The translations under genes and the position numbers were made by a program. Positions 45,162-55,657 of a stretch of DNA of 64,000 bases are shown piece after piece. How positions within the stretch are numbered: position 1 is the stretch's first letter; each line of letters starts with the position of its first letter. The notes under the pieces are model-generated. The model was not told where the DNA came from, searched no databases, and saw only the letters and a list, made by a program, of their open reading frames with translations. The stretch lies in the NCBI GenBank assembly GCA_016721305.1, contig JADKIH010000005.1:159796-223795 (forward strand). The letters are read 5' to 3'. The DNA comes from Bacteroidota bacterium. Its GTDB lineage: Bacteria > Bacteroidota > Bacteroidia > AKYH767-A > 2013-40CM-41-45.

Positions 45162-45375
45162 GGTGATCAGTGAACGGTTTGTCGGTGATCAGTTCTTTGT
45201 TGAGAACACGTTGACGTAACCGATGATAAAATTATCGAATCAATTGGTTAACTGTTCAAAATTTCGAACTAAAAGCCATTTACCCTTCATTTCATGAGTT
45301 GCAAGTTTTTTATCTTGTACCCTCATTTCAGATTAACACCCGAAACCGATCACTGACTAACCGATCACTGATCAC
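45162..45375. repeat. Inverted family E repeats between rpmF and plsX
   Basis: The 313-bp gap holds GTGATCAGTGAACGG-type units (45162-45193) and inverted ACCGATCACTGA units (45344-45375) around ~150 bp of unique sequence. No gene seen. Confidence 0.65.
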
Positions 45376-45399
45376 AGTATAAACACAACAACCGAAAAG

Positions 45400-46350
45400 A
45401 TGAAACTAGGCATCGACATAATGGGCGGTGATTTTGCACCGGAGGAAACAGTCAAAGGAGCCATTCAGGCGCGCAAGGAATTACCTGCGTCTGTTGAGCT
45501 TGTTTTGATTGGCGACAAGGATGCGATGATGCCGATTTTTGAACGGGAGAATTTTCCTGTCGACGGTTTCACTATCGTTCATGCTCCGGAAGTTATCGGT
45601 ATGGCCGAACACCCTACGAAAGCTATTCAGCAAAAACAAAACTCCAGTATAGCCATTGGTTTCCATTTATTGAAAGAAGGAAAGATTGATTCATTCGCTT
45701 CCGCAGGAAATACAGGCGCTATGCTTGTCGGTTCTATGTTCAGCGTGAAAGCTATTCCCGGCATTCTTCGTCCTGCCATTGCTTCCCTCCTTCCGAAATT
45801 CAACGGTGGCTGGGGATTGATTCTTGATGTTGGTGTAAATGCAGATTGCAAGCCGGAAGTACTTCAGCAATTTGCCATCTTAGGAACTATTTACGCAGAA
45901 AGCATTTTACAAATAAAAAATCCGAAAGTCGGTCTGATGAGCATCGGTGAAGAAGAAGAAAAAGGAAATCTTCTCACAAAAGAAACTCACCAGCTTTTAA
46001 AAGGCATGAACGAAATCAACTTCGTCGGAAACGTAGAAGGTCGCGATTTGTTCAACGATGCTGCCGATGTAGTGGTATGCGATGGCTTCACAGGAAATGT
46101 AATCCTGAAAGAAGCTGAATCTTTTTATTACATGCTCCGCAAACGCGGCATTAAAGACGAATACTTCGACCGTTTCAATTACGAAGATTACGGCGGAACT
46201 CCGGTATTGGGCGTAAACGGAAACGTTATCATCGCTCACGGTATCAGCAAAGCCAAAGCCATCAAGAATATGATTCTTCTTTCTCGTGATGTGGTGGAAG
46301 CTCAGCTTGCCGTAAAGATTGCAGGGGCATTCAGTAAGGAAACTGTTTGA
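45400..46350 (+). CDS. plsX: Phosphate acyltransferase
   Basis: 316 residues, family-normal. MKLGIDIMGGDFAPEETVKG is the invariant start. Others: AEHPTKAIQQKQNSSIAIG, FASAGNTGAMLVGSM, GLILDVGVNADCKPEVLQQF, DVVVCDGFTGNVILKEAE and AHGISKAKAIKNMILLS. It makes acyl-phosphate from acyl-ACP for phospholipid synthesis. In most Bacteroidota fabH follows directly; here it is 16.7 kb away, with the secreted-protein island in between. Confidence 0.97.
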   Translation: MKLGIDIMGGDFAPEETVKGAIQARKELPASVELVLIGDKDAMMPIFERENFPVDGFTIVHAPEVIGMAEHPTKAIQQKQNSSIAIGFHLLKEGKIDSFASAGNTGAMLVGSMFSVKAIPGILRPAIASLLPKFNGGWGLILDVGVNADCKPEVLQQFAILGTIYAESILQIKNPKVGLMSIGEEEEKGNLLTKETHQLLKGMNEINFVGNVEGRDLFNDAADVVVCDGFTGNVILKEAESFYYMLRKRGIKDEYFDRFNYEDYGGTPVLGVNGNVIIAHGISKAKAIKNMILLSRDVVEAQLAVKIAGAFSKETV

Positions 46351-46352
46351 GT

Positions 46353-46405
46353 TTTGAATTCAGAATTCAGAATTTAAAATTATGAATTTTGAATTCTACA
46401 TTTCC
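46353..46405. repeat. AT-rich GAATTC repeat, family F
   Basis: GAATTCAGAATTCAGAATTT and ATGAATTTTGAATTC units between the plsX stop and the convergent DUF4258 gene; can fold as a hairpin. Confidence 0.65.
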
Positions 46406-46831
46406 CTACCTGCAATCACAGCTGTGTTCAACCCCTAAATCGATCGCCGTAATTACTTTCGTAATCTTATCGCACGCGCCAAAAACGATTCGCACATGCT
46501 GCCCGTCGGATGTGTTTCCTTCCAAAGCATATGTCGGACAATGCCCTTCGGCTTCGTCGCTTTCCTCACGGCTCTTGGCTTCGTTGATAACACCGTTGGC
46601 TAATACATACTCCACTTCGCTTTCCGAAATATCGCGACAATCCATTCGACAGCGTGCATGCTTGGTGTAAATCAGTTTGTGATGACGCCAGTCGCCTTCC
46701 ACAGTCGTAACCGTTCTATCAGTTGTGGGTACTCCCGGTTGAATGCACTTTTTTAATCCGAAACCGATTAGTGCAATGATGACAACAATGATGTAGACGA
46801 GTGGGGTGTTTTTAGTGCGAGCTTGTTTCAT
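46406..46831 (-). CDS. Membrane-anchored DUF4258 protein
   Basis: 141 residues from ATG 46831 (MKQARTKNTPLVYIIVVIIA); five codons shorter than the longest frame. One N-terminal helix (LVYIIVVIIALIGFGL) anchors a DUF4258 domain: LIYTKHARCRMDCRDISESE, VEYVLANGVINEAKSR, CPTYALEGNTSDGQHVRIVF and ITAIDLGVEHSCDCR. The fold is related to RelE/HigB-type toxins, but no antitoxin gene is present and the extra Cys residues suggest an extracytoplasmic, possibly metal-binding role. Function unknown. Confidence 0.8.
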   Translation of the reverse strand: MKQARTKNTPLVYIIVVIIALIGFGLKKCIQPGVPTTDRTVTTVEGDWRHHKLIYTKHARCRMDCRDISESEVEYVLANGVINEAKSREESDEAEGHCPTYALEGNTSDGQHVRIVFGACDKITKVITAIDLGVEHSCDCR

Positions 46832-47028
46832 AACATTCCTATACATTGCGAATGTAATGAAGAATTTGAATTACGGAAAAGTCTCTCAAGGTGAAATAAT
46901 CCTGAACAGCTACTTACAAAAAGAAAAAAAGCGTGCAAGATTAGTTGCACGCTTTGCCAATTTTACAACCACTGAAATATTTACTTTTTCTGAAGTCTTT
47001 TGGCAGATTTAATTTTAAACGGTGTCGA

Positions 47029-47758
47029 TTAGTGAACAACTGGCTCTTTTCCTTCATTTTCAATCCACAAAGAAATCTCGGAATGTGAGCAACATCCAAT
47101 TGAATAGACCTTCAGAAGAGCCCTGAACGGACATTATCTTTTGCCCTGTTAAGCTATATAATCCTGCTGAAAACGCTCTTTCTTCATTGCCTTCGATAAA
47201 TAATTTATCGATAACAGGATTAGGAAAGACTTGAAACTTGCCGGAAGAGGTAATGTCTTCAACCGCATTTACTGTACAATTTACAACTTGAGAAGTACAA
47301 AGATCGCCATTGAGATATGCGTTTACATCGGTAATTCCAATATTGCAAGCTTGTCCGGACAAAAGCCGAAAACGAACACTAACCAAAGGAGTGTTTTTCA
47401 GAATCGGATTAAGGCTATTTGACGTAAATCGCAATGTTGAATCAGCAGCATTGAAGTACGACATAATCTGAAGTCCTGTAGACAGGTTAATAATTGTATC
47501 GTAAAGAAATTGCTGGCGATTATATCGGAGCGAGAAATCCACGGCATTAATTGTATCGTCGGATGAAATGGAAACCGGGAAGTCAATGATATTTCCGGTA
47601 AACCCCGTTTGGTCAAGCTGAAACACAACCGAGTCGCTTGAATTGATTATTGATGTACTTGACACATTGCTTTCACCTCCGACACTGTATTCAGATCCAT
47701 TTGCCAATGCAAACTTCGCTAAGATTAAAAACGCAAAAATTGTTGTTATTGCTTTCAT
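47029..47758 (-). CDS. Secreted cohesin-like protein with T9SS tail (frameshifted)
   Basis: About 243 residues after two indels near the C-terminus. Signal peptide MKAITTIFAFLILAKFALA, then a cohesin/CBM2-like beta-sandwich (GFTGNIIDFPVSISSDDTIN, AVDFSLRYNRQQFLYD, LRFTSNSLNPILKNTPLVSV). The sorting domain starts FQVFPNPVIDKLFIEG. As written, the frame ends abruptly at 47060. In other frames IQLDVAHIPR and then WIENEGKEPVVH continue to a TAA at 47029, which makes a normal T9SS type A ending. The sandwich closely resembles the region before the sorting tag of 47998..51407. Confidence 0.8.
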
Positions 47759-47956
47759 GTTCCTTAAGATGTTGATTTACCAAATGTAGCAGTTCAGCCC
47801 TTTTCAGCTGTCATTTATAAATTAACTTAATGTGAATATTGGGTTAAGCCCATAGGAAAAGTTGCGGATTTTTAACTTTTACGAGAGTCTTTTGTCGAAC
47901 GAGCTATTCCAATGACACTGCCTTTGAGAGTTAGATGGACTGCCTATAAAAAGAAA

Positions 47957-47979
47957 AACCCCGGCTATTGACCGGGGCT
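47957..47979 (-). terminator. Terminator after the large Ig/dockerin-like protein
   Basis: Stem CCCCGG / CCGGGG with loop CTATTGA; on the minus strand it is followed by a T-rich run. Confidence 0.88.
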
Positions 47980-47997
47980 CTCTCACTAAAGTACAAA

Positions 47998-50900
47998 CTA
48001 CTTGTTGACGACAAGTTTCTTCATTGATACAAAATTTCCATTAGAAATTCTGATCATGTAAATTCCATTAGCAAGTGATTGAAGATTGATCTCATGCTTT
48101 TGGTTGGCGTTTACGTTAGTCTGGAGAACGATTGTGCTTCCGCTCAGATCCATGATCTGTACATCTGCATCTTCACCTGAGATAACATTGATAATGCCTG
48201 TAGTAGGGTTTGGATAAACGCTCACTTGCTGATTCATGCTTGTTGATGAATTACGCGCAGTCAATAATTCTGCTTTAACCGGCTCACCATTCAAGTATGC
48301 TTCGATAGAAGAGAAATCAGATTCGCTGATTTGTCCGTTAGCAGAAGCTACACGAACAGAAACAACAGATTTGTTTACTTCATAATTCTGCAAGCTGTAC
48401 GAAGTGTAACGGAGTGTGTTGTCATCCGCATTCACATTCGAAAGTGATTGCAAGTAGTTAGCATTGTCAACCACTGAATTAAATTGAACATTGCTACCTG
48501 CGAATTGCATTGCGAAGTCTAAAGAGTTTACAGTCTCTTCTGTAACGATAGACACCGGGATTGTTACATAACCATCACCTGCAACTGAATTCGTAAGATC
48601 GAAAACAACGCTTGATCCTGCTGCTGTTCTGAGTGTACCACCTGAACCTACAGAAGAGAAGTTACCGTTGATATCACCTAACAAAATTCCTTTGTAAGTT
48701 TCCTGGCCGATAATTGAACAACCAGCTGTTGTACTTACAGGAACCGGAAGACAAGTCGGGATTGCAGGAACACGGAATTTAGAGAAACCAACACCATCGT
48801 TAGAAGGGTAAGTTGTAGAAATGTGGAAAGCAGGCAACTGTTGCTAACGTTGTTGCATCGATGAATAACCAATCTTTTGATGGTTGACCGTTAGATACAC
48901 CTGATTGAGCTGTAGTTCCATGCCTGACGGAATTCAGGAGTCAACAATACCGCACGTTGGTTAATTTGCGAAAGGTCACCCGCACTTACAACACCATCCA
49001 TGTTTACATCCATTCCGATGATTTGGTAAACCGATGGAGTAAATGTTCCGTCATTGATTAACACACGACGAGTAAGGAATGCATCAAAACCGTTGATTAC
49101 TGACTGAACACTGCTAGTACCTGCGATATCACGTGTGATAGTTACGTTTGATCCGTTGTGGATGTTGTAATCGAAGTTACCTGCAAGATCAGGCTGAACA
49201 GATACAGATGAAAGAGTTGCACAAGCTGCATCGTTTCCGTAAATATTTGAAACCAAATACTGAGTCGGATTTAACTGGTCGTAACGGAGCGGGCTGTTGT
49301 CTAACCAGAAACGGAGACCTGCTTTGAAAGATGTATCAGCAAAAGAAATGTATTTTCCAGGATCTGCTAATTGAGTAAGTACGCCTGTAAAATAACTTTC
49401 CTGAATGAATGGAAGGCTGAAGGTAGCTGTATCATTTGCGCTGAAACCTGATGTTCTTGCAAATTCAACACAGAAAACATTTCCTGTTCCTGAAAAATTC
49501 GCATTTGCCGGTGCAGAACCATTAAAGTATAATGAAATCGTAATTGAACCATTTGCAGTATCGATGCTGTTAGCTACATCAACGTATGCAGGATTGATTA
49601 ACGAGCTTCCTACAGTAATTAAGCCTGTTGGTGTAACGCGAGTTTTGTCGTACAACATTACGGCGTCAAATCCAATAACATTAGAAACCGTTCCGATTGC
49701 ATCAACAGGGATACACATGATCGGACCTGAACAACTTGCAGAAGTTGTAGAGATACGATAAGGAAGAATAGTACTCACGATATTCAATGAAACCGGTGAA
49801 GACGTTGTTTGTGCACCTAAGTTGTCAGTTGCACGAGCCGTGATTGAATGAAGACCTAAAACTCCTGTGTAGCTTGCCTGGTAAGGAGCTGTATTATCAA
49901 TTCCTACCGATACACCATCAACAAAGAACTCAACTGATGCTACTGAACCGTTGTCAGATGCATTTGCTGCAAGAGAAACTACTGTACCTGCAATAAAGCT
50001 TGATCCTGTTGAAGGCGATGTAATCGAAACGATAGGAGCCGGATTATTTGCTACAGAGATTGCAACGGCAGCAGAAGTTGCTTGTGCACCTAAATCGTCA
50101 GTTGCACGTGCTGTTAAATTGTGGTTACCTGCAACTGCAGTATAGTTTGCTGTGTAAGGAGAAGTATTATCAACTCCCAAAGAAACTCCATCAGCAAAGA
50201 ACTCAACTGAAACAACAGAACCGTTGTCAGAAGCTGTAGCCGTTACCGGAACCACAGTTCCTGTAATGAAACTAGAACCACCTGCAGGTGATGTTACCGC
50301 TACCGTTGGAGGAGGGTTGTTTGCTACGTTAATTGTAACAGCAGCAGAAGTTGTTTGTCCACCATTGTTATCAGTTGCACGAGCAGTTAAGCTGTGTGTA
50401 CCTGCTACGCTTGTGTAGTTGGCAGTGTACGGTGATGTGTTATCAACACCTACTGAAACTCCATCTACAAAAAACTCAACAGAAGAAACTGTACCATCAG
50501 CATCAGCAGCTGTTGCAGCAATCGCAACAACAGATCCTGTAATGAAACCTGAACCTGAAGCAGGAGATGTAATACTAACTGATGGCAATGCATTCGGTGC
50601 ACCCAATGTACCTGTTAAGCTTGGAATAGTGATTTCTGTTCCTACCGGACTTGCAGCTACGTAATTTTCTGTGCCACCTGAAGGTGTACCAATCTGAATG
50701 TTCAATTCATAGTGGAAAATACCATCAGTAGTCATTTGCGCAATCAACACGCGGTTAGTTGCAGCAATCGGACCTGTTGAACCATTCAAAGACGCCCAAG
50801 AACCATTGCTTGTAGAAAGCATGTTACCGACAGTTCCTGAGTTGCTGAGGAAATCTAATTCAGCATTTGAGATACCCACAAAAGTTACGGCTTCAGGAGC

Positions 50901-51407
50901 ACCTGCATAAAGTCCATCTTGAGTTGTTAAAGGAATACCTGCAGAAGCATCTGTGTTAGCAAGAATACCACTTGCGTTAACAACAGTAGCACCACCTGCA
51001 GCTACGTTATCTTCAGATTTTAAAATACCGAAGTTACCTGCACAACCTGCACCTACCGACAGCCATGAATCGAGCATAACGGTATTTAAACGTGCATTGG
51101 TTTTTGAATACGTTGGAGTAACATCTCCACGATCAGTATTTGTATAGAATGATGTACTTGTAGACAATACCAATGTATGTCCTGTTACACCATAGGCTGC
51201 CTGGAATTTATAACCGGGAAGCATATCTGCATAAATACGATATGTTACAGAACCTACCGGAAGGGCACTACCCATTCCGACTGCTCCTGCTGCATCTGCT
51301 GCATTTGAAACATAATATTTCTCTACAGTGATATTCTCCAACCCGTTCTGTGCTCGAGCGAAGACACTGCATATAATGAGGCCTGCGGCCAATAGTATCT
51401 TTTTCAT
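47998..51407 (-). CDS. Large T9SS protein: shared N-terminal domain, Ig repeats, cohesin- and dockerin-like parts (frameshifted)
   Basis: About 1,135 residues over two indels (near 48896 and 48840). Order: signal peptide (MKKILLAAGLIICSVFARAQ); the ~250-residue N-domain shared with three neighbours (NGLENITVEKYYVSNAADA, GSVTYRIYADMLPGYKFQAA, LDSWLSVGAGC, RVLIAQMTTDGIFHYEL); three bacterial Ig units (VEFFVDGVSVGVDNTSPYTA); a cohesin-like sandwich; a dockerin-like calcium loop (GMDVNMDGVVSAGDLSQINQ); a second sandwich; and a T9SS tag (VSVYPNPTTGIINVISG ... MKKLVVNK). Probably a cell-surface binding or scaffold protein. Confidence 0.88.
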
Positions 51408-51559
51408 TTTAAGTTTTGTGTTTGTTGTTTTGAATTGTTGTTTGCCGCCTATTTCTAATTGGAATTTTGAAAACGTTAGGACATAATTCTCCAGGGTGGA
51501 TTTATACCATGAGGATAAACCACATTTTACGCTTATTTCAACTAGAACAGGTTAGCTTC

Positions 51560-53245
51560 TTAGTGGCAAGACTGATTGAATTGTCCAAGAAGAATCAAGA
51601 AGTCAACGTTGTTTGTAACGCCGTCAGCATTGATATCGGTTGGACATGGTTGAAGACCCGGTGTTACACTCAACAATTGAGCATACGTCCAGTCTGATAA
51701 CCAGTTCTTACCTGTGCTTGCGAAGGCACCACGGTACGGAGCTACAGAATAGAAGCCATCTACCGGAGCTGTTGGACAACCTGTTGTTGACAGTGCAGGA
51801 TTCGGAGTTGCATCATATTGAGTTGCTACTGTATTGTTAGCACTATTCATTGACCATACATAAGTAAAGCCGGGAATTGTATTTGCATGAGTATTCAAAT
51901 CTGTTGTGTAGAACTGTGCTGTATCAGATGAAAGAAGTGTACCTGCAGCATTCTTATCGATTGCGATATCTTTGTCCATTCCAACAAAAGTGTTACATTT
52001 TACTTTTAAGCTATTTGAACCATTACCACCTGTTGCTGCCCAATTGTGGTATGCCTCGCTCGTTCCTGTTCTTGTTCCCAATGCTTTAATAACATTGAAA
52101 CCATAACGGAAGTTTGCAAATACTGAATTGTAGATTTCGCCTTCTGTAAGTTCTTTTGCTTCGATAGCCGCAATACCGCTGTTATCTGAAGTCAAAACTT
52201 TTTTACCGCTACCAATCATAGTTACGTTGTAGATTGACGGGTGTGAACGTGGAAGAAGATTTGATTTTTGATCATCTGCGTCCATTTCAAATCCATTATC
52301 AGCATCAGGCGATGTGTTGATTGTATCGTTTGTTGAAGATTTGATACCGAAAATGAATTGAGATTTTCCGCTGTAACCGTCATCCCAATCGAACATATCG
52401 TCATTTCCGAATAATGTTGCGAAGTATTTAACGTTTACCGTGCCACCAAAAAATTCCATAGCATCATCTGCGCAAGAAATAACTTCGATGTGCTCGATAG
52501 TTGTACCACGACCTACTGAACCTAAAGTAAGGCCGTTGATCTCTCCACCAACCTGAAGCACGGCTCCTGAGTGACGAATAGATACGTATTTCAGGATACC
52601 TGAATTGTCATTGTCATCGAATGTCTCACCTGCAGTAAGATTTGCACCGAACTGATCTTTTGAGTTCGTACTTGCAAAACCTTCGAATGTACCAAGACCG
52701 TCAGCTACACAAAGACGACCATCACCAACACCTGCCTGGAACGGACCGTTTGCTGCTAATGTTAAATTGTTTGTAGCTTTTCCTGCAAGAAGAAGGCTTC
52801 CCCACTGTCCTTTGTTTGATATCGCATACGTACCATCTAAATTATCAGCTTCTGCTGTGAAAACGATTTGGCAAGTAGGACTTCCACTTGCAAAAATTTT
52901 ACCACCACGCTCAACTGTTAATGCTGTTGCATTTGTTGCAAGAGCTGCTGCACGGCCTTTAATAACTGTACCTGCTGCAATTGTCAAAGTTTTTCCACTT
53001 GGAACATAAATCTTTTTGTCAAGAATCCACGTGTGTGCACAATCAAGAATTGTGTTTGTGGCTAAAAGTTCTCCGTCGGCTGCACCACCTGAAGTAGCGA
53101 GAGTCGACATCAATACTGTTGGACGTGAAGATACCGGCGTTGGGCATCCACAGTCAGATCCCAAGTTTGACTGAGCCATTCCGGAAAGAACAGAAGCGAA
53201 CATGAACGAAGCAGTCGCAACCATTTTAGTAATCGTGTTTTTCAT
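51560..53245 (-). CDS. Secreted beta-helix protein with dockerin-like C-terminus
   Basis: 561 residues. The signal peptide (MKNTITKMVATASFMFASVL, cleaved near SGMAQ) is followed by a long right-handed parallel beta-helix-like region typical of 'T9SS C-terminal target'-type secreted proteins: ILDCAHTWILDKKIYVPSGK, LTIAAGTVIKGRAA, GQWGSLLLAGKA, LKYVSIRHSGAVLQVGGEIN, DDAMEFFGGTVNVKYFA and FGNDDMFDWDDGYSGKSQF. No T9SS tag is seen; instead it ends with a single dockerin-like calcium loop (TDINADGVTNNVDFLILLGQ). No catalytic residues of pectate lyases could be placed. Confidence 0.85.
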   Translation of the reverse strand: MKNTITKMVATASFMFASVLSGMAQSNLGSDCGCPTPVSSRPTVLMSTLATSGGAADGELLATNTILDCAHTWILDKKIYVPSGKTLTIAAGTVIKGRAAALATNATALTVERGGKIFASGSPTCQIVFTAEADNLDGTYAISNKGQWGSLLLAGKATNNLTLAANGPFQAGVGDGRLCVADGLGTFEGFASTNSKDQFGANLTAGETFDDNDNSGILKYVSIRHSGAVLQVGGEINGLTLGSVGRGTTIEHIEVISCADDAMEFFGGTVNVKYFATLFGNDDMFDWDDGYSGKSQFIFGIKSSTNDTINTSPDADNGFEMDADDQKSNLLPRSHPSIYNVTMIGSGKKVLTSDNSGIAAIEAKELTEGEIYNSVFANFRYGFNVIKALGTRTGTSEAYHNWAATGGNGSNSLKVKCNTFVGMDKDIAIDKNAAGTLLSSDTAQFYTTDLNTHANTIPGFTYVWSMNSANNTVATQYDATPNPALSTTGCPTAPVDGFYSVAPYRGAFASTGKNWLSDWTYAQLLSVTPGLQPCPTDINADGVTNNVDFLILLGQFNQSCH

Positions 53246-53451
53246 TTGTAAGTTTTTTTTTGTTAGAATGAGCTTGTTAAATTCTTCGACAAAGATGCCA
53301 TCGCACTGTTAGCTCATTAAACACAAAAACTTATCAAATGATTATCTTAGTGTATCCTTGACATCATGTCCAAATTAATTTCACATGACGGGAATGTTAA
53401 GCCCATGGCGGGTTTCAGAAGGGCAGACAGAAAAAGGATGGAAAGGGGTGT

Positions 53452-53496
53452 TCGTTCGTTATCGTTATCGATAACGATAGCGATAGCGATAGCGAA
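53452..53496. repeat. CGATAG/CGTTAT hexamer repeat, family J
   Basis: TTCGTTCGTTATCGTTATCG followed by ATAACGATAGCGATAGCGAT; inverted halves form a hairpin just downstream of the FISUMP gene. Confidence 0.8.
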
Positions 53497-53538
53497 ATAA
53501 ATTAGTCTATCTAACTATTAAGGTAATCAAAGATTAAA

Positions 53539-54263
53539 TCAGTCCTTCACACAACGAATACTGAATCCGTAATTCTTTTCAGTATGTGATCTGAAAACGC
53601 GTGCATCCTTATAGTCGAGATAACGATACCATGCTTGCTCGTCAGAAAATTCTGATTTAGTCCACCAGAATCCGGAGAAGACAAATCCGACCGGCGTACT
53701 CCACGAACCATCAAATAATCGACAACCTCCGGCTTTTGCAGAAAAACCACTTTCATTCGTTGCCCAAACTTCGCCGTATGTTTTCCAAATTTCAGGACCT
53801 GTCATTTTTAACTTCTCACCTTCATGTACTCCTCTCCAACCGGTTTTGTCGGCTTGCTCCTGGCTCATCTCTAATGTTCTCTCCAATGCTTTCCCTTCTG
53901 CATCTGTTGGTATATGCCATCCTGCAGGAGCAATTTGTTTCGCACTGTTCACAGCGAACCAATTGTAAAGATATCCGGGGGCAAGTGAATTATCATCATA
54001 TTGTGTACAAGCACCCAATGAATCGCTTGCCCAATCAATGACTCCGGAAGATGGAATCAAACGAAGTGGTGAACCGTCGCGGAAAGTCGCCGTTCTTAAA
54101 TCTTCTGCCATCCACCACTGATCGCCAATCTTAATCGTTCTGTAAACATTATTGTCAATATCTGTCACCGTGCCGGTTTCCGCCAATGAGACTTGATCAT
54201 CTTTTTACAAGAGTGCCAATTATCAACAAATATAAAAGTCGAAATTATGTTTAAAGGCTTCAT
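53539..54263 (-). CDS. FISUMP domain lipoprotein (start frameshifted)
   Basis: About 241 residues. The clear part (from ~54186) is a FISUMP (Fibrobacter succinogenes major paralogous) domain: VTDIDNNVYRTIKIGDQWWM, AEDLRTATFRDGSPLRLIPS, GYLYNWFAVNSAKQIAPAGW, HIPTDAEGKALERTL and NYGFSIRCVKD. It lacks a signal in that frame. Upstream, ATG 54263 opens MKPLNIISTFIFV, and restoring a base in an A5 run (~54207) gives SCKKDDQVSLAETG, a lipoprotein junction. One more slip probably lies in the signal. FISUMP proteins are surface lipoproteins of unknown function. Confidence 0.8.
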
Positions 54264-54283
54264 GAGTTACGTCAATCGAATAA

Positions 54284-55633
54284 TTATTGTTTTACAATTT
54301 TCATTGTCTTCACTTCTCCTCCACTAATCAAATTGAACATATAGATTCCGGCAGGAAATGTTGAAATATTTAATTCATCCGTAATTGTCCCGGATACAAA
54401 GCCATAATCTTTACTGAAAACTGTTTCCCCGACGACATTGTAAACCATACAACGAGTAGTTTGCTCAATAGGAATGGTAAACTTCACCGAAATCTGGTCT
54501 GAAGCAGGATCAGGATAAATCGAAAGCTCTGTTTCGGTCAAGCGTCCTTCATTCAACGACGGGCAAACTGCAGCAATATCACGATCGGCACAATTTCCCG
54601 GATAACAACACATACCCTGAATATTGAAGTTAGCATTCGGATCATAATTGCAGGCATTCATATCCATACATCCGAATACTATTCTGTTCCTGCATGAATC
54701 GTTATTAGCACAAGTGAAAGCTGGATTGTATTCAAGATAATTAGGATCTGTACAACCACAGCTCGCAGGATATTGCAAAAATGGACTCAATTTCAAAGTA
54801 TCGCTATTCATTTCTCCGGGTGCAAATGAAGACACATATTTCACAATGATAGGATCAGGTGAGGCAGGCACTTCTACTTCAACATTCAGATCAAATGAAA
54901 TTTGACCTTTAGTTGTAAGTTGTGCCACCAAGACCTGATTACTATCGGGATTCACTCCCATTACACCCGAATTTTGTAAAGCTGCATGATAACTCATAAA
55001 ATCCGTTCCTCTTTTCGCGGAGCTAAAAATCGTTGAATCAACGCCTGTGGTGTCATTCGTAAACCCATAGTCTGCCCATGATGTCGGCAATGTGTTCATC
55101 GTATCCATTCCATCAGCAATTGTCAGAGGAATGCCGGCAAGCGGATCTGAATTTGAAAGCAATCCGTCGGCTACTCCTGCGCTCCCGCCATCATTGTTTA
55201 AACCTCCAATGAATGAACCGCTCACATCCTGGCTTTTCAAAACACCAAAATATGTTTTCGCTGCAACTCGTGTTGTCTGACCTAAAGTAAGCCATGAATC
55301 CAATGCAACAGTATTTTCCTGTAAGCGAGTTTTATTAAAGTCTTTTGCAAAAGAAAGTCCATCGGCTCTATTATTAAAAAAAGGCTCGGTACTCGAAAAT
55401 TTCAACGGATGATTCTGGTCGCCGTAAATCTTTCTCAGCTTTACTCCCGGTGCCATGTCGATGTAAACACGATATGTAACGGATCCTGCTTCTAATAAAC
55501 CACCAATTGTATCAGTAGCATCAAGACTGTCGGACACATAATATGTTTCTACAATTACCTTTTCAATCTGAGCGAAATTTTGCTTAGGTGAAAGAATAAA
55601 CAAGAACAACAAGTAGAATAACCCCTTTTTCAT
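54284..55633 (-). CDS. T9SS protein with shared N-terminal domain and GCxD...NYxP repeats
   Basis: 449 residues. Signal peptide MKKGLFYLLFLFILSPKQNFAQ, the shared N-domain (IEKVIVETYYVSDSLDATDT, GSVTYRVYIDMAPGVKLRKI, LDSWLTLGQTTR, QVLVAQLTTKGQISFDL), then two Cys-rich repeats (GCTDPNYLEYNPAFTCANND and GCMDMNACNYDPNANF) of the type seen in many marine Bacteroidota surface proteins, and a T9SS type A tag (LSIYPDPASDQISVKF ... MKIVKQ). It is intact. It lies directly upstream of nothing on its strand but downstream of the TonB receptor by 24 bp, so the two are likely one operon. Confidence 0.87.
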   Translation of the reverse strand: MKKGLFYLLFLFILSPKQNFAQIEKVIVETYYVSDSLDATDTIGGLLEAGSVTYRVYIDMAPGVKLRKIYGDQNHPLKFSSTEPFFNNRADGLSFAKDFNKTRLQENTVALDSWLTLGQTTRVAAKTYFGVLKSQDVSGSFIGGLNNDGGSAGVADGLLSNSDPLAGIPLTIADGMDTMNTLPTSWADYGFTNDTTGVDSTIFSSAKRGTDFMSYHAALQNSGVMGVNPDSNQVLVAQLTTKGQISFDLNVEVEVPASPDPIIVKYVSSFAPGEMNSDTLKLSPFLQYPASCGCTDPNYLEYNPAFTCANNDSCRNRIVFGCMDMNACNYDPNANFNIQGMCCYPGNCADRDIAAVCPSLNEGRLTETELSIYPDPASDQISVKFTIPIEQTTRCMVYNVVGETVFSKDYGFVSGTITDELNISTFPAGIYMFNLISGGEVKTMKIVKQ

Positions 55634-55657
55634 GAGAAGTACAATTAGATTTATTAA

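Noticed and set aside
46406..46831. DUF4258 gene as a toxin of a toxin-antitoxin pair
   Set aside because: It carries a membrane anchor and extra Cys residues, and no antitoxin-like gene is adjacent.
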